64,000 nucleotides of DNA from Talpa occidentalis (GCF_014898055.3 NW_023604861.1:101062083-101126082), one strand, 5' to 3'. Positions 45,345 through 59,083 are shown, counted from the first letter of the stretch. The notes: a model not told the origin generated them from the letters alone. Numbers and translations are program-made.

Positions 45345-45510
45345 TGGGTAAAGCCAGTTCTGAGTCCAAATTATGTCATGGTTTAACTGTCATGCTGTGT
45401 GACCTTCCATTTCCTTATCTGTAAAATGGGAAGCACATGTGGGTGCCCACATGAACAGGATGATACCAAAGCAGGTGTAAACTATAAAGTCCTTTACATA
45501 GCCAGGCTGC
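45345..45510 (+). mobile_element. MIR SINE fragment
   Basis: 'gctgtgtgaccttccatttc' then 'cttatctgtaaaatgggaag' is the MIR core. Confidence 0.65.
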
Positions 45511-45514
45511 TGGG

Positions 45515-46285
45515 TGTTTGGAGCTGGGAGTGAGGAGGGATGCAGAAGATGGCAGGAGTGCAGGCAAATGTTCTGCACCTAAGTCAGCAATGGCAGGATG
45601 CCCTACTCCAAACATACCCTTCTTCTCCCCCATGGAAGGTTGCAGTTCACCCTGAACCCAGAAGGATCTGTGTGTGTGTACATGTGTGATGCTGCCCTAC
45701 TGAGCCTACTCTATTACTTCTCAAAGTTCTCCAGGCTGCCCTGCAGGGAAGCCTTACATCTTATAGCCCTTCATGCCCCATGACAAGGAATGAGGCCACA
45801 GAACTATACTTGTATTGCCTGCCAGGAGCTGGGCCCACGTCTACACTGACTCTACATACTGGATATTGCCAAGCCAGGTGAGTGAGCCCCTTGCAGCTGG
45901 CATGGGAAAAAATGTGTTCGGACTCCTGCAATTCACACTGGGTAAATGGAGCAGCTCAGGAGGCAGTGGGTGAGAAAGGACTGGTTAGTGCTAGCTACTG
46001 CCTTCCTAATTCCCAACCAGAGTGGATGTTGATGACCTACTCTACCCAGGTGCTAAGTTAGATGCTAAGGAGAATAGAAGCTGAGGGAGGAGTCCCTGGG
46101 GGTTCTCACCCAGGAGGACTGTGCAGGATCATATATGCACATCTGAGAGTAGAAGCTCTTCAACTCATATCTCCCTGGGTGCTGCAGCAATGTGGCTGAC
46201 ACTGAGCAGGTGCTACCAATTTTGATTGAGTGAATAGATGGTCTAATCAATGTCTGCTATGTTTATTTATATCAATTGTTTATCC
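45515..46285. other. Unassigned sequence
   Basis: No exon or repeat family recognised. Confidence 0.35.
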
Positions 46286-46289
46286 TATG

Positions 46290-46505
46290 TGATTTAAAAA
46301 TAACTGACGTTTATTGAATATAATGCACTAGGGAGCACTTTGTGTGTAATAATAAATTCAATCCTCACAAAAAACTCTATGAGAAAAATGCTATATATTA
46401 TTCTCATTTCACCAATAGGAAAATGAGATACAGAAGTTTGAGATTGTTCAAGGTCACACTAATAATTAATGTTAGCTCTAGGGTTCAAACACAGGCAATA
46501 CTGTT
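46290..46505 (-). mobile_element. MIR SINE
   Basis: 'attattctcatttcaccaat', 'gaaaatgagatacagaagtt' and 'caaggtcacactaataatta' follow reverse MIR. Confidence 0.75.
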
Positions 46506-46509
46506 CTAG

Positions 46510-49500
46510 AGGGCATACAGTGTCTCTCCTCCCCCCCATATACTTTATTTACATATACTTATAAGTATATATAGACAGTATACACATTGTGTTTATAGTC
46601 ATATGCTATTCTATGTGCATAATGTTTATTCCTCAGATTACCTTCTGCATGAAATTTTCATTAGCTTTCTCAGCCTTACTGAGCAACCCCAGACATGCAT
46701 ATGAACGTAAAATAATTCTACCTTTTATTTTAGTATCCCACATAATAAACAGAGGGAGGCAGTAGGAAGAGGCTAAGTTAGTTGAACAACTTATCTGTAA
46801 GAAACCTAAAAATTCTAGTTAAAAAAAAAAAATAACAGAAGGAAATCATAAGGAAGAAGGAATAAGGTGCTCCAGTTTGGTTTAGAAAGTACTGGAAAGT
46901 GGGAAAGGCCTTCAGGGTAGGGAGGGCAAGCAACCCATCATTAGTAAAAGAGGAATTGCTGAGGGACCCACTCTGTAATTCATGACTGGAACATGAAGAG
47001 GGACCGCTGCAGTGATATAATAAGAAACAAATAAGGTAGTCAGAATGGAATATAATTACTGAGACACTCAATTCGCCGGTTGCATTTACCAGAGAATAAG
47101 TTGCATACAAGAGAATTTGCATACAAATGAGATGCTGAAAGCACAGGAACAGGACAGTGATAAGACCATATACATGTTGTTAAAGCATGTCAGTGAGAAA
47201 AACAATCATTAAGTTGATACCATGTAGGTTTAACTATATTATGTTACCAAAATAAATTTTAAATGGCATACTGAGCTTTAAAACAGGAATGTGACTTTCA
47301 ATTCAGAATGTTGACAGATTATCTTGTGTGTGTGTATCTCATTATTTTTATTGCTTGGCCTTATGTATTTGAGGTGTTATTTTAGAAACTGTTATACAAT
47401 AAATACTGAATTATCAGGTCAAGTATAATCATTCTTTTTTGAACTTCCAGTAATATAATTTTAAATTTTCTTGTTATATGTTGCATACAACTCCGAGACC
47501 ACTTTTTTAAGAATAATTTCTCATTCTTTTCCAATTCAATTTCAGATACTTCATTGTTCCTGAATGTTGTTTACATAAATAAAAATATTAAACTTAGAGT
47601 TATTTAAATGTCTACAACATTTAAAATGAGCTTTAAGGACTCTCTAACAGATTTCCTTTTTCTTTAAAAAATGTATTGTTGAAATAAATTGTGAAATATG
47701 GATTTTGTTTCCCATCAAACTTTATACCAACACACTAAAAAACTGATGAAACATTTTTAGTTTGTGCATACACTGTTAGAGGAGTCGCTGTGCATCAGAA
47801 GGCACATGCACCAGAAAAAGTCAGAAGAGTCCACAATGTATGACAGAGACTTAGGACTGAAGCCTAGACATGGCCCTGCTCATCCTCCCTAACTCCCAGC
47901 TGCATCTGTGCTGCACCACTTGTTTCTGGGGTATCCTTCCTTCATGTCCTTGCTCTGTGAGCCAGATAGGCACAGGGCTCTCTGCAGGTGACTAATGAAT
48001 CAGATGCCCAGTGGTGGACACCTCCTTGCCCCAGCTCAGTGTGACGGTGATATAGTGGAAAGGGCCAGACAGATGTAGCCCATTTTATTGTCTCTCTTGA
48101 TTCAGGGACTGTGAGGCATGTGGTCAGACAACAGTGGCTTGAGTACTGCTAGAAGGAGTCCCAGAAAACACTGCTCAAGGCTGAAAATGGGAAACCTGAA
48201 TTTTTTAGGATCTCTAAGCTCTGCAGATGATCTCAAAGCTCTAAAGGGCTTATATCACAAGTGTTTGTTGGTTGGGAAACTTGATGAAAGGAAGCTAAGA
48301 GTTGGCTATTATTTTCACACTCAAAATGCCATCAACTAATATGTATATTACTATATCCCTGCAGTTAGGGTTTATTAATTACACTTTGATCATCTTAAAA
48401 GCTTCATTATATTTTGATGCTAATTTTGGACACATCAATGTTATTGCCTGCTGTAAGTGTTTTTGATTAGACCTTATATCAATTTATAAAATTATTTCAT
48501 TTTTCATCTATAATTATTATGTAATATGCATGGAATCTGACTTTCTATGAATAGAAACATCATACTCTTGCCTCTTTCATGTTTAGCATTTCCCCAAAGT
48601 CTTTATACTTTTTATTTAAATAATTCCTTGATATTTTGATTTATATATTTGGAATCTAGTAGCTTACAGTTTATGTTTTACCTGGTATTTGCCCTTTAGA
48701 ATAGGTCTTTTCCATCATTTACTTTTATTGTTTTAATTAATTGTACTTTCTTTTTTCAGGCTCAAGCTTCTCCTTTTTATATTTCTTGTTATTTCTCTTG
48801 TTCTGATATTTCTATATGAATTATAAATATTTCCATTAAAAGATGAGATCCTGTTTTAATTTCATTTTTTTATTTGGTTACTTTGAAACTTGAAAAAACA
48901 TAGGCAGTATTTACTGTTTTAATTTTAGTAAAACTGATACAACATATAATGGAGCAACATAATCGAACTACTAGTGGCAAAATAATTTTAATAAGTTTGG
49001 AAGGAGCTGACATTAACTCAATGTTTACCATTTGCCAGAAATCTGGGCTACATTCTCCAAAGATGTGACTCAGTGATGGTGTCCCAAAACTGAGGCCAAA
49101 GGAGAAGAAGGTGGAGATGGAATTCGAAGGCTAGTTTGTATGACTGTAGAGACAACCCCAAATCCAAAGGGGTGTCCTTAGAAATCTTGCAAGGAACATT
49201 CTCTTCTCCAGTGGCCTTCTGAAGCCCTTCCAAGAATGTTTAAAAGGTTCTCTTAGTAAAAAATGAAACTTAAACTGAGTCCACTTAAAGTGAGCATCAA
49301 ATTTTAATATTTAACAGAAATAAAAAGTGACTGTGATGTCATATTTAAAATAAAGTAAAAAACTATGAACGCTATTTTATCTTATATTTATTAAAATATA
49401 GGTTTTAGTAATCATGGGCTAATTTTTAAGACAAACAAGGAATAAATGGAGTACTATTTGGGTGGCTTTTGGTACAATGTTCCAACAATAGCTATCAGGC

Positions 49501-49775
49501 ATCCTTCACCTCACCTAGCCCTGAGGCACAAACACACAGAAAATGTTTTTTATTAAAAAAAAAAAAGCAGCAAAGGGGTCACAGATGTTTCTAGTGCCTC
49601 CTAAACCCTTTGATATTAAAATCACTCTTTCAAGATAAGTACTGGATGGTGTCACTAATGTGGAACATAGAGAAACCAAACTAAGGGTAGGATGAAGACC
49701 CTTAAAATTTAAAAGTAGATAAAAACTTAAAAACTAACCCTTGAAAGCTGACTACAGAACTGAAGCATTCAGAAC
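46510..49775. other. Long unassigned AT-rich intergenic stretch
   Basis: No gene recognised over 3.2 kb. A faint MIR-like piece lies near 48995-49060 and 48360-48880 may be decayed LINE sequence. Frames of 60-114 codons show no known domain. Confidence 0.35.
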
Positions 49776-49779
49776 AGGG

Positions 49780-50705
49780 AGGAGTATTTGTATATCATTT
49801 ATCTGACGAGGGGCTAATATCTACAAAGAAGTCATACAATCCAACAGAAAGAAAGCAAATAATAAAAAAAAAATGGGCAAGAAGAACTAAATAAACACTT
49901 TTCTAAAGAATACATAGAGATGGTCAATAGGCATGAAAAAAATGCTTATCATCACTTACCATCAAAAAAATGCAAATCAAAACCATGTTAAGATATTACC
50001 TTGAACTCATGAAAATGGCCAACATAAGAAAACAGAAGTAAACACTGGGGAGGATGTTGAGAAAAGTGTACCTTTGTACACTGTTGGTGGAGTCATAGAC
50101 TGGCCCAGTCCCTTTGGAAAATAGTTTGGATGTTTCTCAAAATATTAAACACATCAACCAGGTGATCCAGCAATTGCACTCTTAGGTATCTACCTATAGA
50201 AGGCAAACATTACTTTGGAGGGACATATGTACTCTTACGTCCATTGCAAGACTATGGATAATAACCAAGTCATGGAAACAACCTAAGTGCTCAACAGATT
50301 AGTGGATGAAGAAGATGTGGTATATACACATAATAGAACACTATTCAATATAAAAAAGATGAAATCTTGCCATTTATGACAAGATAGATGGAACTGGAAG
50401 GCATTATGCTAAGCAAAATAAACCAGGAAAAGACAAAATTGGATGATTTCACTCCTGTGGAATTTAAAAAAGCAGACAAAACAAAACTAAAACAAACCCA
50501 GGAAATCTGACTGAAGAACTGAGCCTACTAAAAGGGGGTAGTGGGGGTGGGGAGCAAAGATGGAAGGGGTCCCACTGGACTATGGTGGAGGACTATGGGG
50601 GTTTTGGTAGTAGGTGTGGTTTGTTAGCATATTTCAAGAGGAAAGAAGCGATACCCTTACAACAATGTTGTAAGCCTCAATGTTACTTCAATAAAAATAA
50701 TATAA
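49780..50705 (+). mobile_element. L1 LINE 3' end, 5'-truncated
   Basis: Clear ORF2 C-terminal and 3' UTR sequence: 'caaatcaaaaccatgttaag', 'ttgtacactgttggtggagt', 'gcaaaataaaccaggaaaag' and a terminal 'acttcaataaaaataatata'. About 930 bp of a 6-kb element; non-coding. Confidence 0.9.
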
Positions 50706-50709
50706 CTTC

Positions 50710-53150
50710 AAACACTAAATTAAAATCCTGATGCTCATACTTACCCTGGACCAATTAAATCAAACTTTCTGGGAAGAGAACCTAAATATTAGTTATTTTT
50801 TAGCTCTCAAAAAATGAGTTGCTTCTGGCTCCTCTTTGAAATCTTTTTAGAAGCTCTGACATGAATGTCATCTAGAATAAGTAAAATCTATTTATTTCTA
50901 TACATTCATGATTTTTAAACCTATTTTTGAACATTCTAATGCTTACAAGAGCACAAATTAGGATAAAAGAAGTAAAATACATCATTCTGGTAGCCCAAGC
51001 TACATAAGCAATGAAAAGTATTTGTTTTTAGATGGTGAGTCATTCCTATATTTTCAAGATACATATTTCCACTAACATCTACCTAGGAAACAGACCACCC
51101 ACTAGTGTGTAAGATTCCTTTATTTAAATTCAACACTCCTGCAACAAGCATTCTGCAAGACTAACTGTGGTCCATGGCCCTCAAACGCTCATACATCCTC
51201 AACATTTCATCACTGGAGTTTCAGTGTATCCCCTGATTACTGCTAGGATCCACATCCTGCTGCGTCTGCACTAGTCTAAACTTTGGATTAGTTTGGGTTT
51301 CGCCAGGAGTAGACTCTGTGACAAGGGTTCTAGTGAAAAATATTTTTTTTTGGAAGTGAAAAAAACACTAATTTGAGTGTAGGGAGAGAGCTGGAGAAGA
51401 GGAAGCAGGCAAAAGGAGGTATTATCAAGCCACTGTGACCAGCTGTAACTTAATTTCTGTAGAATTGGCTTGGGAATCAGTGTAGAATGTTCAACTCAGG
51501 GGCTGGGGTCTGGAGTTTTTATATACTGACTCATAGCTGTCATTGGATGAAGATTACTTGTAGGAGGTGCTAGTATGCTGGCACTAGTATCTGCCACAAA
51601 TGAAGGCAAAGTGGAATATGGAAGCCAGAGAAAACCCTTAGACATAGAATTGCAGGTACTGGCAGTTGGAAGTTAGACTGGTATGTTCTCAAGTAGATAG
51701 TTAGGACTGAGCACCAATAGCATTTGTTATACCATGGCTTTCTTTTCTATTGCTCTTTCTTTCATCACCAATGACTCAAAGGAATAATGTTCTTGCCATG
51801 GGGTGGGGAAGAGTCTCTCCACCCTATTTCTTTCAATAATTGTGTGGAGGCCTCACATTCTCTAAGTTTTCCTAAAGGCTTAGTATTTTGGAACATTAGA
51901 ATCAGAGACTTAGAGGCCTCACTAACTCTCTAGTCTATCCTATTCTCATAGAGACAATGGACATAGAACACACTATCTGAATGAATGGATATAAACAAAA
52001 GATATTAATATTGGGACTTTTGCTATCTCAAAGCTTTATCCTTCATAGAGTGTGTCACTGTTATTACCTATAGCAGCATTCGTTATTTCATTACTGTGAG
52101 CACAACTGAAAATAGTATCCTGAGAATACTCCTGAATACTAGAACTAATAAGTGTGAACAACTATCGTCAAATAAAAATATATATATAATTTTTGGCATC
52201 TAAGTGCTTATAATCAAACCTGTTTTTATTAATTTTATGGAATTTTTCTCTTCAGGCTGTGATAAAGTGGCTTGTAGTAGACTAATACCTCTGTTGAAAA
52301 TAGGTAGAAAGGTAAATACACAGTAAGTTTGTCTGATGGCATTAGAGAGAGGCAAGGATAGGTGCCAGGACATTAGAGGCCAAAGCTCTAGAGAAAAGGG
52401 GAGCTCAATGAAGAAACTCAACAATTTTCATTCCGTTTTTCTTCTTTAGGATATTTGTTGACTCCTGACACAGAGTAAGTTTAAGCAGAACAGAAGTTTA
52501 CTCAGAATCAGAGAAGCCAGAAAATCTTTTGATAACCTCACAGGGATGAATAATAGGAGGCATAATAAGATTCTGGGGTAGCCAGAGCAGTCAAGACTTT
52601 ATAGACCAAGTAGGAAAAGGGAAGAGAAGTTCAGAAAGGGGAGACTGACACTGCACAGCAGGTTTTCCCTTGAGGCATTAGCCGATTCTTAATTTGTGTA
52701 ATGCAAAAGGCCCCTAAAACTCTGAAAAAACACCTGGAAAGTAAAGAGAGGTTTTAGTGAACTTGTACATTTGGGAGAAAAAGATTGAAGCCTAGTACCC
52801 TCCAAAATCTGGTAAATACCTTGTCTCACTTGAGTGTCTGAAGTGTATATTTAATGTAGGTTTGAATTAGAAATAGGTTCAGTCTTAGAAAGGCTGCACC
52901 ATAGCTTTGAACAAAAGATTAAAGCAAACTACCCATATTTGAGTTGTTTGACAGAGGACAGTATTAATTCTCTGTGAAGAAAGAAAAATTATCCTCAGGC
53001 TATTTAATTTTTCATACATAATGTCTGACATTTACTTAGTATCATCATGAATATATGAAACAGGGTAAAGGTAAAAAGTCAATAAAATACACATAAATGT
53101 GGGCAATATATTTGCTATTATATGTAATCACATTTTGATTAATACATTTG
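50710..53150. other. Unassigned sequence, perhaps with LTR-like and L1 5'-like parts
   Basis: 51300-51720 has the texture of an old LTR. 52230-52290 ('gtgataaagtggcttgtagt') resembles 55615-55645 ('atgatgaagtggcctgtaat'), hinting at an L1M 5' end. Neither is firm. Confidence 0.3.
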
Positions 53151-53868
53151 TGAAAGTAAATGAAAAGAATTAACAGCAAATTTTATACTAAAGGAAATAC
53201 TCTGAAAATTACATATATAACCAAAATTAAGGGAAAACAAACAGGTTTAGCAACAGATTGAAAATTAAGAAGAGGATTAATATACTTAAAGATAGGTCAA
53301 TAGTAAAATATATACATTGACACAGGACAAAAATGAGAGAAAATACTAGGAAAAGTGTTAAGAACATAGGAATTATAATGAAAAGCTCCAAAAATATGTG
53401 CACCTGAAATTTCAAAAGGAGAAAATAGAAAGACTGGAGCAGTAGCCATATTTAAAGAAATACTATCTGACAGTTTTCCAAAACTAACAAAAGACATCGT
53501 GCCACAGATTCAGTGGTACTCTGACCCTCAAACAGTATAAATAAACTAAAAGAAATGAAACCCCATCTGTTTATATAGGTCATTGTAAAAATGAAGAAAC
53601 TAAGACAAAGGGAAAATATTAAAAGCATCAAAAAATACGCAGCACTTTCAATTGGGAAATTAATAGTTAATAGAAACTTCAGAATCTCAATCAATAGGAA
53701 GATTATTTTAGATGTTAAAAGGAAATAATTTATAAGCTAAATGTTATACTTAGGAAACATTCATTAAACAGTAAAGGAAAATAAAGATACTTTTGGACAA
53801 ACTAAAATGGGCTTTTCGGGTAGGAGGAAATGATCCCCAGTGGAAATACAGAAAGAAATGAAAAGGAT

Positions 53869-53909
53869 ACACACACACACACACACACACATTCACACAC
53901 ACACACACA
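53869..53909. repeat. (CA)n microsatellite, interrupted
   Basis: Two CA blocks separated by ttc. Confidence 0.95.
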
Positions 53910-54602
53910 ATATACTTATGACTATAACTCCATATAAATTGTGCAATAAAGTTATGACAACCATTCAATGAAAAGCAGAGAATAACTAGGTAGAATTAGA
54001 TGTTCTACAGTCTAGCATGAGAAGTAGTTAATTTATAATGAACATTACTAGGCAAAAAACACAGATAATAGTTTCTAGGATACCCATTTAAGGAATAGTA
54101 CAGAAATACATAGCTAAAATTAAATAGATAAAAATTGTGGAACAATAAAACTTTTTTTCTATCAATAAAAGAAGTTTTACAAAAACTTCAAAACAAGTTG
54201 GATGACAGTTAACCAAGCAAATTAGTAAATACATTAAATGTTAATGGAGAAAAATGTTCTAGTTAAAATACAGAAAACATTACACTAACTTTCAGGAAAA
54301 CAAATTTCAACTTTATACAACTTTAGGGATACTGGTAATTATAAATATGTATCAATTACATAACTACAAAACAGATAAAATAAAACTTAACAGAACTAAG
54401 AGGAAAAATAAACAAGTGAGGAATCCTACTGGGACATTTTAATAATGCATTTATCATTAACAAACAGTTGACAAGGACATAAAATACTTGAACATGATTA
54501 ATAAACTTGAACTGGTTGTTCTGCAAAAAACACTGACTCCAAAGCCAAGTTATGGAAATAACCATGTGCCCAATAACAGATGAGTTATGACGATATGGTG
54601 TA

Positions 54603-54633
54603 TACACACACACACACACACACACCACACACA
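54603..54633. repeat. (CA)n microsatellite in L1
   Basis: CA repeat expanded at the L1 site that usually reads 'gtatatatacaca'. Confidence 0.9.
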
Positions 54634-54709
54634 AAGTGGGGTACTTCATAAGTATAAAAAAGATGAAATCTTGCTGTTTATGACAACATGGTTAGAACTG
54701 GAGGGGACT

Positions 54710-55031
54710 GGGCCTCCCCGGTGGCGCAGCGGTTGAGCACTGGGTTGCGAAGCTGCCTGCAGCCTCTGCAGCCGGTTCGATCCCCGGCTGCTCCCCGGCC
54801 ACCGGAGGAGGGTCCCACATGGCGCACAGACCTCTCCTGCCGCCCGCTGCTCCCCTCAGCAGTGTACTTCGGTCCTTCTGCCTGCTCTGCTCCCAGCTCT
54901 GGCTCTGGTGAATTCTCTCACCCTCCCATGCTTCTGACTGTACCCAGTGCATGTATAAACCAAACAAACAAACAAATAATAAATAAATAAATAAGACATG
55001 CCTCTAGAAAATTAAAAGAAAAAAAAAAAAA
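54710..55031 (+). mobile_element. tRNA-derived SINE, younger subfamily
   Basis: Innermost insertion of the nest. Perfect 16-bp duplication, agaactggaggggact, at 54694-54709 and 55032-55047. The tail has CAAA/TAAA variants and extra A-rich sequence. Confidence 0.97.
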
Positions 55032-55609
55032 AGAACTGGAGGGGACTATGCTAAGAGATGAATAAAGAGAAAGACTAGTAAAGATAATTTCACTCAAATG
55101 GAATTAAAATAAACAAAACAAAGGGACAGAAAATTAAACTTAAAATAATTTAGAAACCTGACTATAAAACTGAAGTTATCAAATGGGGAGGGTGGAGAAC
55201 AAAGAGGGGCGGGGCCCAATGAACTATGGTGAAGGACTGTGGATGCTTTGGTAGTGGGTATGGTGTGGTAATATATACTTGAAAAAGTGTGAACCTATAG
55301 CTCTGAATCATACATAGTATAAATCAACATTACCTCAATGAGAAAATAATACCATGAAAAAAGTTACAGGATACCTATTCGTTTAAAATGCACATTGAAT
55401 ATTTACCTAGTATGGACATATTCTGGTCCATAAAGCAAGCAGCAGAATAAATCATTCAGAGCCTGTTGTCTATCAGTGAAATTACTCCAGGAATCAATAA
55501 TAAGAGATAACTCGGGCAGACTCAAATGTTCAGAAATTAAGTAAATTTCTGTGTAACTTTTGAATCAAAGAAGAAAATCAAAATTAGTAAATATTTTAAC
55601 ATGAATGGT

Positions 55610-57540
55610 TTCAGTCATGATGAAGTGGCCTGTAATAGATTAATCTTACCACAGATAAAAATTGTAAGCTCTGGGAAAAAAATGCAAAAAACCCCTGGAC
55701 AACACAGGAGCAAAAGCAAATGACTGTTTGTTAATCAATCATATCATAATAAAATTGGTAAAAACCAGTGGAAAGAAAAAAAAATCATAGGCATCTAGAT
55801 AAAAAAGACAAGTTATGTACAGAGGAAATGAGCTAAAGCTGATGCTAGAGTTTTTGGTGGAAACAATGCAAATTAGAAGACAGTGGAGAAAAATCTTCAG
55901 AGTAAAGAAAGAAAGGAATCTGTCAATGCAGAATTCTTTACTCGGCCAACATAAAGACATTTTTAGATATACAAAAACTGAAAGAATTCATCACAATTAT
56001 AGTTACATTGCAATAAAATGCTCAATGAAATTATTCAAGCAGACATAATATTACACCAGTTGGAAATCTGGATCTACATAGACAAATGAAGACCACCAAG
56101 AAAGGTAACTATATGAGTAAACACAGAATTTTTATTATTAGAATTTCTGGAAAAAAGAAAAAAAATAATAATGGCTTGTGGAGTACTATAACATAAGTAG
56201 AAAAAAAACCAGGAAGGGAGAAATGAAAATAATCTCTTGAAAGTTTTTTAAAGTCTATGTAATAACTATATACTATGAGAAGTACAAGTTATATACTCTA
56301 AGCCCTTAAGAAACTATTAAAATGACAGAACAAAACAAAAAGTTGAAGCTAATAATCAACAAAAAAGATAACATTAAATAATAAAATACACTCAATCCAA
56401 AAAAATAGGGATAGGGAACAAAGCACTGGTAGACAAACAGAAAACATGGTGGACTGACTGAAATCCAATCATATTGCTAATCACCACCAATTGTCTAACA
56501 CCTCAATTTAAAGGCAGATTGTCAAATAAGAATTTCAAACAATCAAGACCTTAGTATAAGCTGTCTACAAGAATCTAATCAAAATATAATACACAAATAA
56601 GTTAAAAGAACAGAAAAAGATATACTATGCTAAGACTAGTAAAAAAGAAAGCTTCAACTGGTGTATTATGATTAGGTGAAGTCAATTTCAAAGCAAAAAT
56701 AAAAAACCCAACAAAGACAAGGACAAAGAGGACCTTCCTATAATTATAAAAAGATCAATTCAACAAGAGGACATAGAATTCTGAAGCTTATGTTTCTAAA
56801 GCAGACCTTCAAAACATATGAAGCAAAAATTAAAAGAAACCGAAGTTCTCTCAAAACAAATTGTAAGGAGAAAAATACAAATCCACAATTACATTAGAGT
56901 TTACCACTCATCTGTCCATAATTGAAAGAATCAGTATACAAAAATTCAGAATAGAAATAAAAGACTTAGATTTAGATTTATAGATATTGGCCTAATTGAC
57001 CTAATTTATATCAAAGACCACCCTATCCAGAATGCATATTTTTCAAGTGCTCATGGAATATTTACTAAAGCAGGCCATAAACTAAACTCAATAACTTCAA
57101 AAGGGATGAAGTCATCTAAGCTATGCTCTCTACAATGGTATTTAATTAGAAAAAACAAAAGTCCCTAGGAAATCCCCAAATATTTAGAAACAAAATAAGA
57201 GACTTGCAAATGATCTATGGATCTCAGAAAAGAATGAAAAGGGAAATCAGAAAGTACATTGAATTGAGTGAAAATGAAAATGCAACCTATCAAAATTTGT
57301 AGTCAACAGCTAAAGCTATATTTAAAAGGAAACTTAATAGCACTGAACACGTATTAGGAAAAAAATTCAAATAAAAGACTAAGCCTTAAGAAGCTAAAAT
57401 AAAAGGAATAAAACTGAAAGTAATTAGAATGAAATAATAAAGATGAAAATAGAAATCAATAAAGTAGAAAGCAGAGAAATATTAATGAAACAAAAAAAAG
57501 TTTGAGAATTAAACAGAATTGATGAACCTCTAGTCAAATG
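55610..57540 (+). mobile_element. Second old L1M, 5' region to ORF2 endonuclease
   Basis: 'acaatgcaaattagaagaca', 'ggaaatctggatctacatag', 'gctgtctacaagaatctaat' and 'caaatatttagaaacaaaat' trace the L1M 5' UTR and ORF2 endonuclease in order. It repeats the content of 53160-55600 in direct orientation. Confidence 0.8.
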
Positions 57541-57559
57541 GCTTCACAATGATTTTATC

Positions 57560-58335
57560 CATTTTTTTTTCCCTAGGATATTATCCTTTATTGCATGTGT
57601 TTTATGTACATTGCTTCCTTTCTCACCATACTGTCCTCATTCCTGTCCAGGATCTCAACAATTTACTAAAACAGCTTAACTAGTATTTTATAAAATCACA
57701 ATTGGGAAACTGACACTGACACAATTCATTGACCTTATTCAGATTTCTTACATTTTACATGGATTCATCTGTGTGTGCACGTCCACATGTGCATATAGTC
57801 AGTTCTATACAATTTCATCACACATGTGGATTTCTGCAACCACCACCATCAAGATACAAACAGTTCAGTGGCAAAAAGTCCTCATGCTACTCTTATATAG
57901 CAAGAACAACCTCCCTCTGACTATCACCTACCCTGTACCCATATATAATCCTTGGGCAATGACTATTCTCTTCTCTATAATTTTGCATTTCAACAAAATT
58001 ATGTAAAGGGAATCATAAAGGAATTGATTTTTTTCAGTCAGCATAATTCTTGGAGATCCAAGTTGTTGCACATATTATGGTTTCATTCCTATTTACTGTG
58101 AAGCAGTATTCTATGAAATGGATGCTCCACAATGTCTTAAAATACTTACTTGTTGAAGGATACCTGGATTCTTTCCAGTTTGGGACTACTATGAATAAAG
58201 GGATGACAAGTATTCTCATACAGTGAATGTGTGGACATAAGTTGTTTCTCTGGGATAAATGGCCAAGACTATAATTGCTGGGCCATATGGTAGTTGTATG
58301 TTTAGTGCTCTAAGAAACTGCCAAACTCCAAATAC
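57560..58335 (-). mobile_element. L1M ORF2 3' end / 3' UTR relic
   Basis: Reverse L1M landmarks: 'gtgaagcagtattctatgaa', 'gttgaaggatacctggattc', 'tgggataaatggccaagact' and 'ttgctgggccatatggtagt'. Confidence 0.8.
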
Positions 58336-58360
58336 AAAAAAAAAAAAAAAAAAAAAAAAA
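58336..58360. repeat. A25 homopolymer
   Basis: Twenty-five A residues followed by CAA and CA units, lying at the junction of opposite-strand L1 relics. Confidence 0.9.
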
Positions 58361-58703
58361 CAACAACAAAAGAAAAAAACACACACATACACAATGGGTC
58401 ACACAAACAAATGTAAAGCCTAAAACTTAAAATTTCTAGAAGAAACCAGAGATGATGAAATTTTCAGGTCCCAATGCATTCACTGATGATAATGTCTAGG
58501 CATTAAAGAAGAAATAACATCAATCTTACATAAATTCTACTAGAAAACAGACAAAATCAAAGTAATTCCCAACTTGTTCTATGAGGTCAGCATATCCTTG
58601 GCGCCAAAATAAGAAAGTACAAAAATTAAAAACTGCAAGACAATCTCTTTTATGGTATAAAATGCTAAAAAAAAAAAAAAAAAAAGAAAAAGAAACCTTA
58701 GCA

Positions 58704-58963
58704 GGGCCTCCCTGGTAGCGCAAGGGGTTAAGTACAGCACTGTGACACTATCCGCAGCTTCTGCAGCGTGAGTTCAATCTCCCAGCCAGCCAGGGAGCTA
58801 CCCACATGGTGCAGCAGACCTCTCCTGTCTCACCCACTGCTCCCCTCAACAGTGTATTTCAGTCAGTCAGTCAGTCAGTCTGCCTGTTCTGTTTCCCATT
58901 CTGTCTCTGGTGAACCCTCTCACTCCCGGTTCTTGTATGCATAAATAAATCTTTAAAAAAAAA
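58704..58963 (+). mobile_element. tRNA-derived SINE, older subfamily
   Basis: Full-length copy with five GTCA-type units in its body (58860-58880). Flanking aaccttagca and aacttagca form a weak duplication. Confidence 0.93.
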
Positions 58964-59083
58964 ACAACTTAGCAAATTATATCTATAAAAGAAGTACAAT
59001 ATATAAACAAGTTGGGTTTATTTCAGTGATGATTTTGAAAAATCACTTAATGTAATTAATGTAATGCATAATCATCAGAATAG

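Larger units (their letters stand above)
54541..55358 (+). mobile_element. Younger L1 3' end inserted in the older L1M
   Basis: 'agccaagttatggaaataac' opens an L1 3'-terminal stretch like the ones at 31.6 and 49.8 kb, and 'gactatggtg'-type 3' UTR sequence closes it. It interrupts the older L1M endonuclease region and is itself interrupted by a SINE. Confidence 0.8.
53160..55600 (+). mobile_element. Old L1M (5' UTR to ORF2 endonuclease), host of a nested insertion
   Basis: 'actatctgacagttttccaa', 'caaagggaaaatattaaaag' and 'taccaaatacattaaatg'-like blocks are L1M 5' region; 54361-54540 is the ORF2 endonuclease region, which resumes at about 55370 ('gtatggacatattctggtcc'). A younger L1 end sits between 54541 and about 55358. 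Confidence 0.75.

Noticed and set aside
54710..54800. Possible tRNA gene from A box and B box
   Set aside because: These are SINE heads: they continue into the SINE body, have poly-A tails and duplications, and lack a complete tRNA fold.
55200..55216. gaggggcggggccc as an Sp1/promoter site
   Set aside because: It lies in the L1 3' UTR with no CpG island or exon nearby.
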